From Burkholderiales bacterium (GTDB lineage Bacteria > Pseudomonadota > Gammaproteobacteria > Burkholderiales > Burkholderiaceae_C): a DNA stretch of 7,498 nt. A program made the translations under genes and the position numbers. The stretch is from the NCBI GenBank assembly GCA_011391855.1, contig JAABPT010000055.1, forward strand, positions 1 to 7,498, given 5' to 3'. Below, in pieces: positions 6,693 through 7,498 of the stretch (positions are counted from its first letter, which is position 1; each line of letters starts with the position of its first letter). Under the pieces are notes generated by a model. It was given only the letters and a program-made list of their open reading frames with translations, made no database searches and had not been told where the DNA came from.

Positions 6693-6779
6693 CCGCGCGG
6701 TAGCGGGAGCGTAGATGCCGACTGTGGGTGCTTAAAGACGACCCGCCGCTCGGGGATGATGGCTTCTTGACGGTCCGAT

Positions 6780-6989
6780 GTGACCTATGTGCTGTATCCG
6801 GACGAGGGCCACGGCTTCGCACGACCGGAAAACCGCACCTCGTTCTACGCGATCAGCGAGGGCTTTCTGGCGAAGTGCCTCGGCGGCCGCCAGGAGCCGA
6901 TCGGAAGCGACTTCGCGGGCTCGTCGCTCAGGGTGCTCGATGGGGCCGAGTTCGTGCCGGGCCTGAAGGAGGCGGCGCCAAAGCGTTGA
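6780..6989 (+). pseudogene. C-terminal remnant of an S9 (prolyl oligopeptidase-like) peptidase
   Basis: The frame reads VTYVLYPDEGHGFARPENRT and then a helix FYAISEGFLAKCLGG, which matches the extreme C-terminus of bacterial S9 family peptidases. DEGHGF carries the catalytic histidine of the Ser-Asp-His triad. Intact members are roughly 650-700 residues with an N-terminal beta-propeller and a GGSYGG-type nucleophile motif, and none of that is present upstream. The frame meets a TGA at 6768-6770, and the preceding 150 bases do not continue the protein in another frame that I can recognise. The GTG at 6780 has no ribosome-binding site. It is therefore a 5'-truncated remnant of about 69 codons, inactive because Ser and Asp are absent. 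The likely cause is a deletion or rearrangement with a breakpoint near 6780. Confidence 0.72.
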
Positions 6990-7009
6990 CTCGCGCTGCA
7001 GATGCCTTG

Positions 7010-7026
7010 GCCTGAAAGGGTCAGGC
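7010..7026 (+). terminator. small hairpin after the peptidase remnant
   Basis: GCCTGA pairs with TCAGGC around AAGGG, 20 bases after the peptidase stop. It may be the surviving terminator of the lost gene. There is no T-run. The rest of 6990-7149 contains no feature I can support. Confidence 0.3.
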
Positions 7027-7149
7027 AGGTGCATCCGCCTGCGGCCGGGACGAGGTAGACCCGGAGGTCGGCTGTATGGGGGGTCAACTTGACCGACAGG
7101 TCTACGGCAGCGCGATTGAAGGGGGAAGAGCCGCCCGCGGAGGGGGGCC

Positions 7150-7498
7150 GCCGTACCGGTCCGGCCCTTCGGCACCGGGCTGTTCCTGAGGTCGATCGAC
7201 GGCCGGCTGCAGGGAACGATCGGGCAGTGGGGATGATCCAGCCGAAGTCCCGGGCACGTCGCTTGGAGCCGCGTGCGATCCTGACGAACAACGCCCGCAG
7301 CGAAACCGTGGCGAGCCGTGCCACCTGTCACGCAGCCTGTACCGCGGGCCAGCGTTGCTTGATCCTGGTGGCCTGGTACCAGGAGCCGAACTGGGAGACC
7401 GGCCGGAATGTCTGGTGGCGAATGACACGTGCCGATGACCAACCCTGGGCGATTGCTGGCCTGTGGTCGGAGAGGTCCGACCCTGCCGGTACGATCGT
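7150..7498 (+). pseudogene. frameshifted SRAP (YedK/HMCES-like) gene, runs off the window
   Basis: SRAP proteins form a thiazolidine crosslink with abasic sites in single-stranded DNA through Cys2. From 7233 one frame reads to the window end with strong family motifs: LTNNARSE (nucleotide-binding Asn), GQRCLI, then YQEPNWETGRNVWWR, then PWAIAGLWSE. Just upstream, 7150-7233 in a different frame gives PFGTGLFLRSIDGRLQGTIGQWG, matching the preceding family segment G-x-F-x-R...VGQWG. That frame then hits TGA at 7234. One missing base in the G-run 7229-7232 would join the two parts. The N-terminal Met-Cys is not identifiable. A GGAGG (7063-7067) before an ATG at 7076 may mark the old start, but its frame stops after about 37 codons. 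Several positions where I expect aromatic residues are Cys or Arg (HAACTAG, SERSDP), consistent with decay. The C-terminus with the active-site His lies beyond the window. Confidence 0.68.

Noticed and set aside
6732..7442. 236-residue minus-strand open frame over the right-end remnants
   Set aside because: The plus strand carries unmistakable S9 peptidase and SRAP motifs. The minus-strand translation shows none and is a shadow.

Overview
The window is GC-rich, densely coding proteobacterial DNA. The peptidase remnant, the SRAP-like remnant and the tiny membrane protein all resemble families I associate with Xanthomonadales (Lysobacter/Luteimonas-like) or Burkholderiales. That is an impression from recalled protein families, not a computed assignment. 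No rRNA, tRNA, CRISPR array, insertion sequence or intact phage gene is visible.

Left part (1-2593): a minus-strand FAD-dependent pyridine nucleotide-disulfide oxidoreductase of the CoA-disulfide reductase/NADH oxidase type stands back to back with a plus-strand alpha/beta hydrolase of the hormone-sensitive-lipase family, separated by a 212-nt divergent intergenic region. Middle part (2594-3531): a single-domain hemerythrin-like protein (+) converges on a 24-residue single-pass membrane peptide gene (-). A strong 9-bp stem lies between them and probably serves as a shared terminator.

Centre-right (3776-6625): an OmpA-like lipoprotein gene (-), closed by a 9-bp stem six bases after its stop, is divergent from a long gene (+). 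The long gene encodes a Wzz/GumC-type polysaccharide chain-length determinant: a transmembrane helix, a periplasmic coiled coil and a second transmembrane helix. Its cytoplasmic C-terminus resembles the catalytic domain of a tyrosine recombinase instead of carrying a BY-kinase. At four of the five recognition points the catalytic residue appears replaced, so this looks like a recombinase fold recruited for another purpose. No flippase, polymerase, outer-membrane export protein or glycosyltransferase gene is present in the window, so the pair looks like an isolated envelope module. This is the most unusual item here.

Right end (6626-7498): decayed DNA. It holds the last ~70 codons of an S9 prolyl-oligopeptidase-like peptidase with nothing of the protein before them, followed by a frameshifted SRAP (YedK/HMCES) gene that runs off the window. 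Together they suggest a deletion scar or gene graveyard.

Taken together, the window is a series of short, mostly single-gene transcription units (redox enzyme, esterase, hemerythrin, small membrane peptide, envelope pair) and not one pathway operon.
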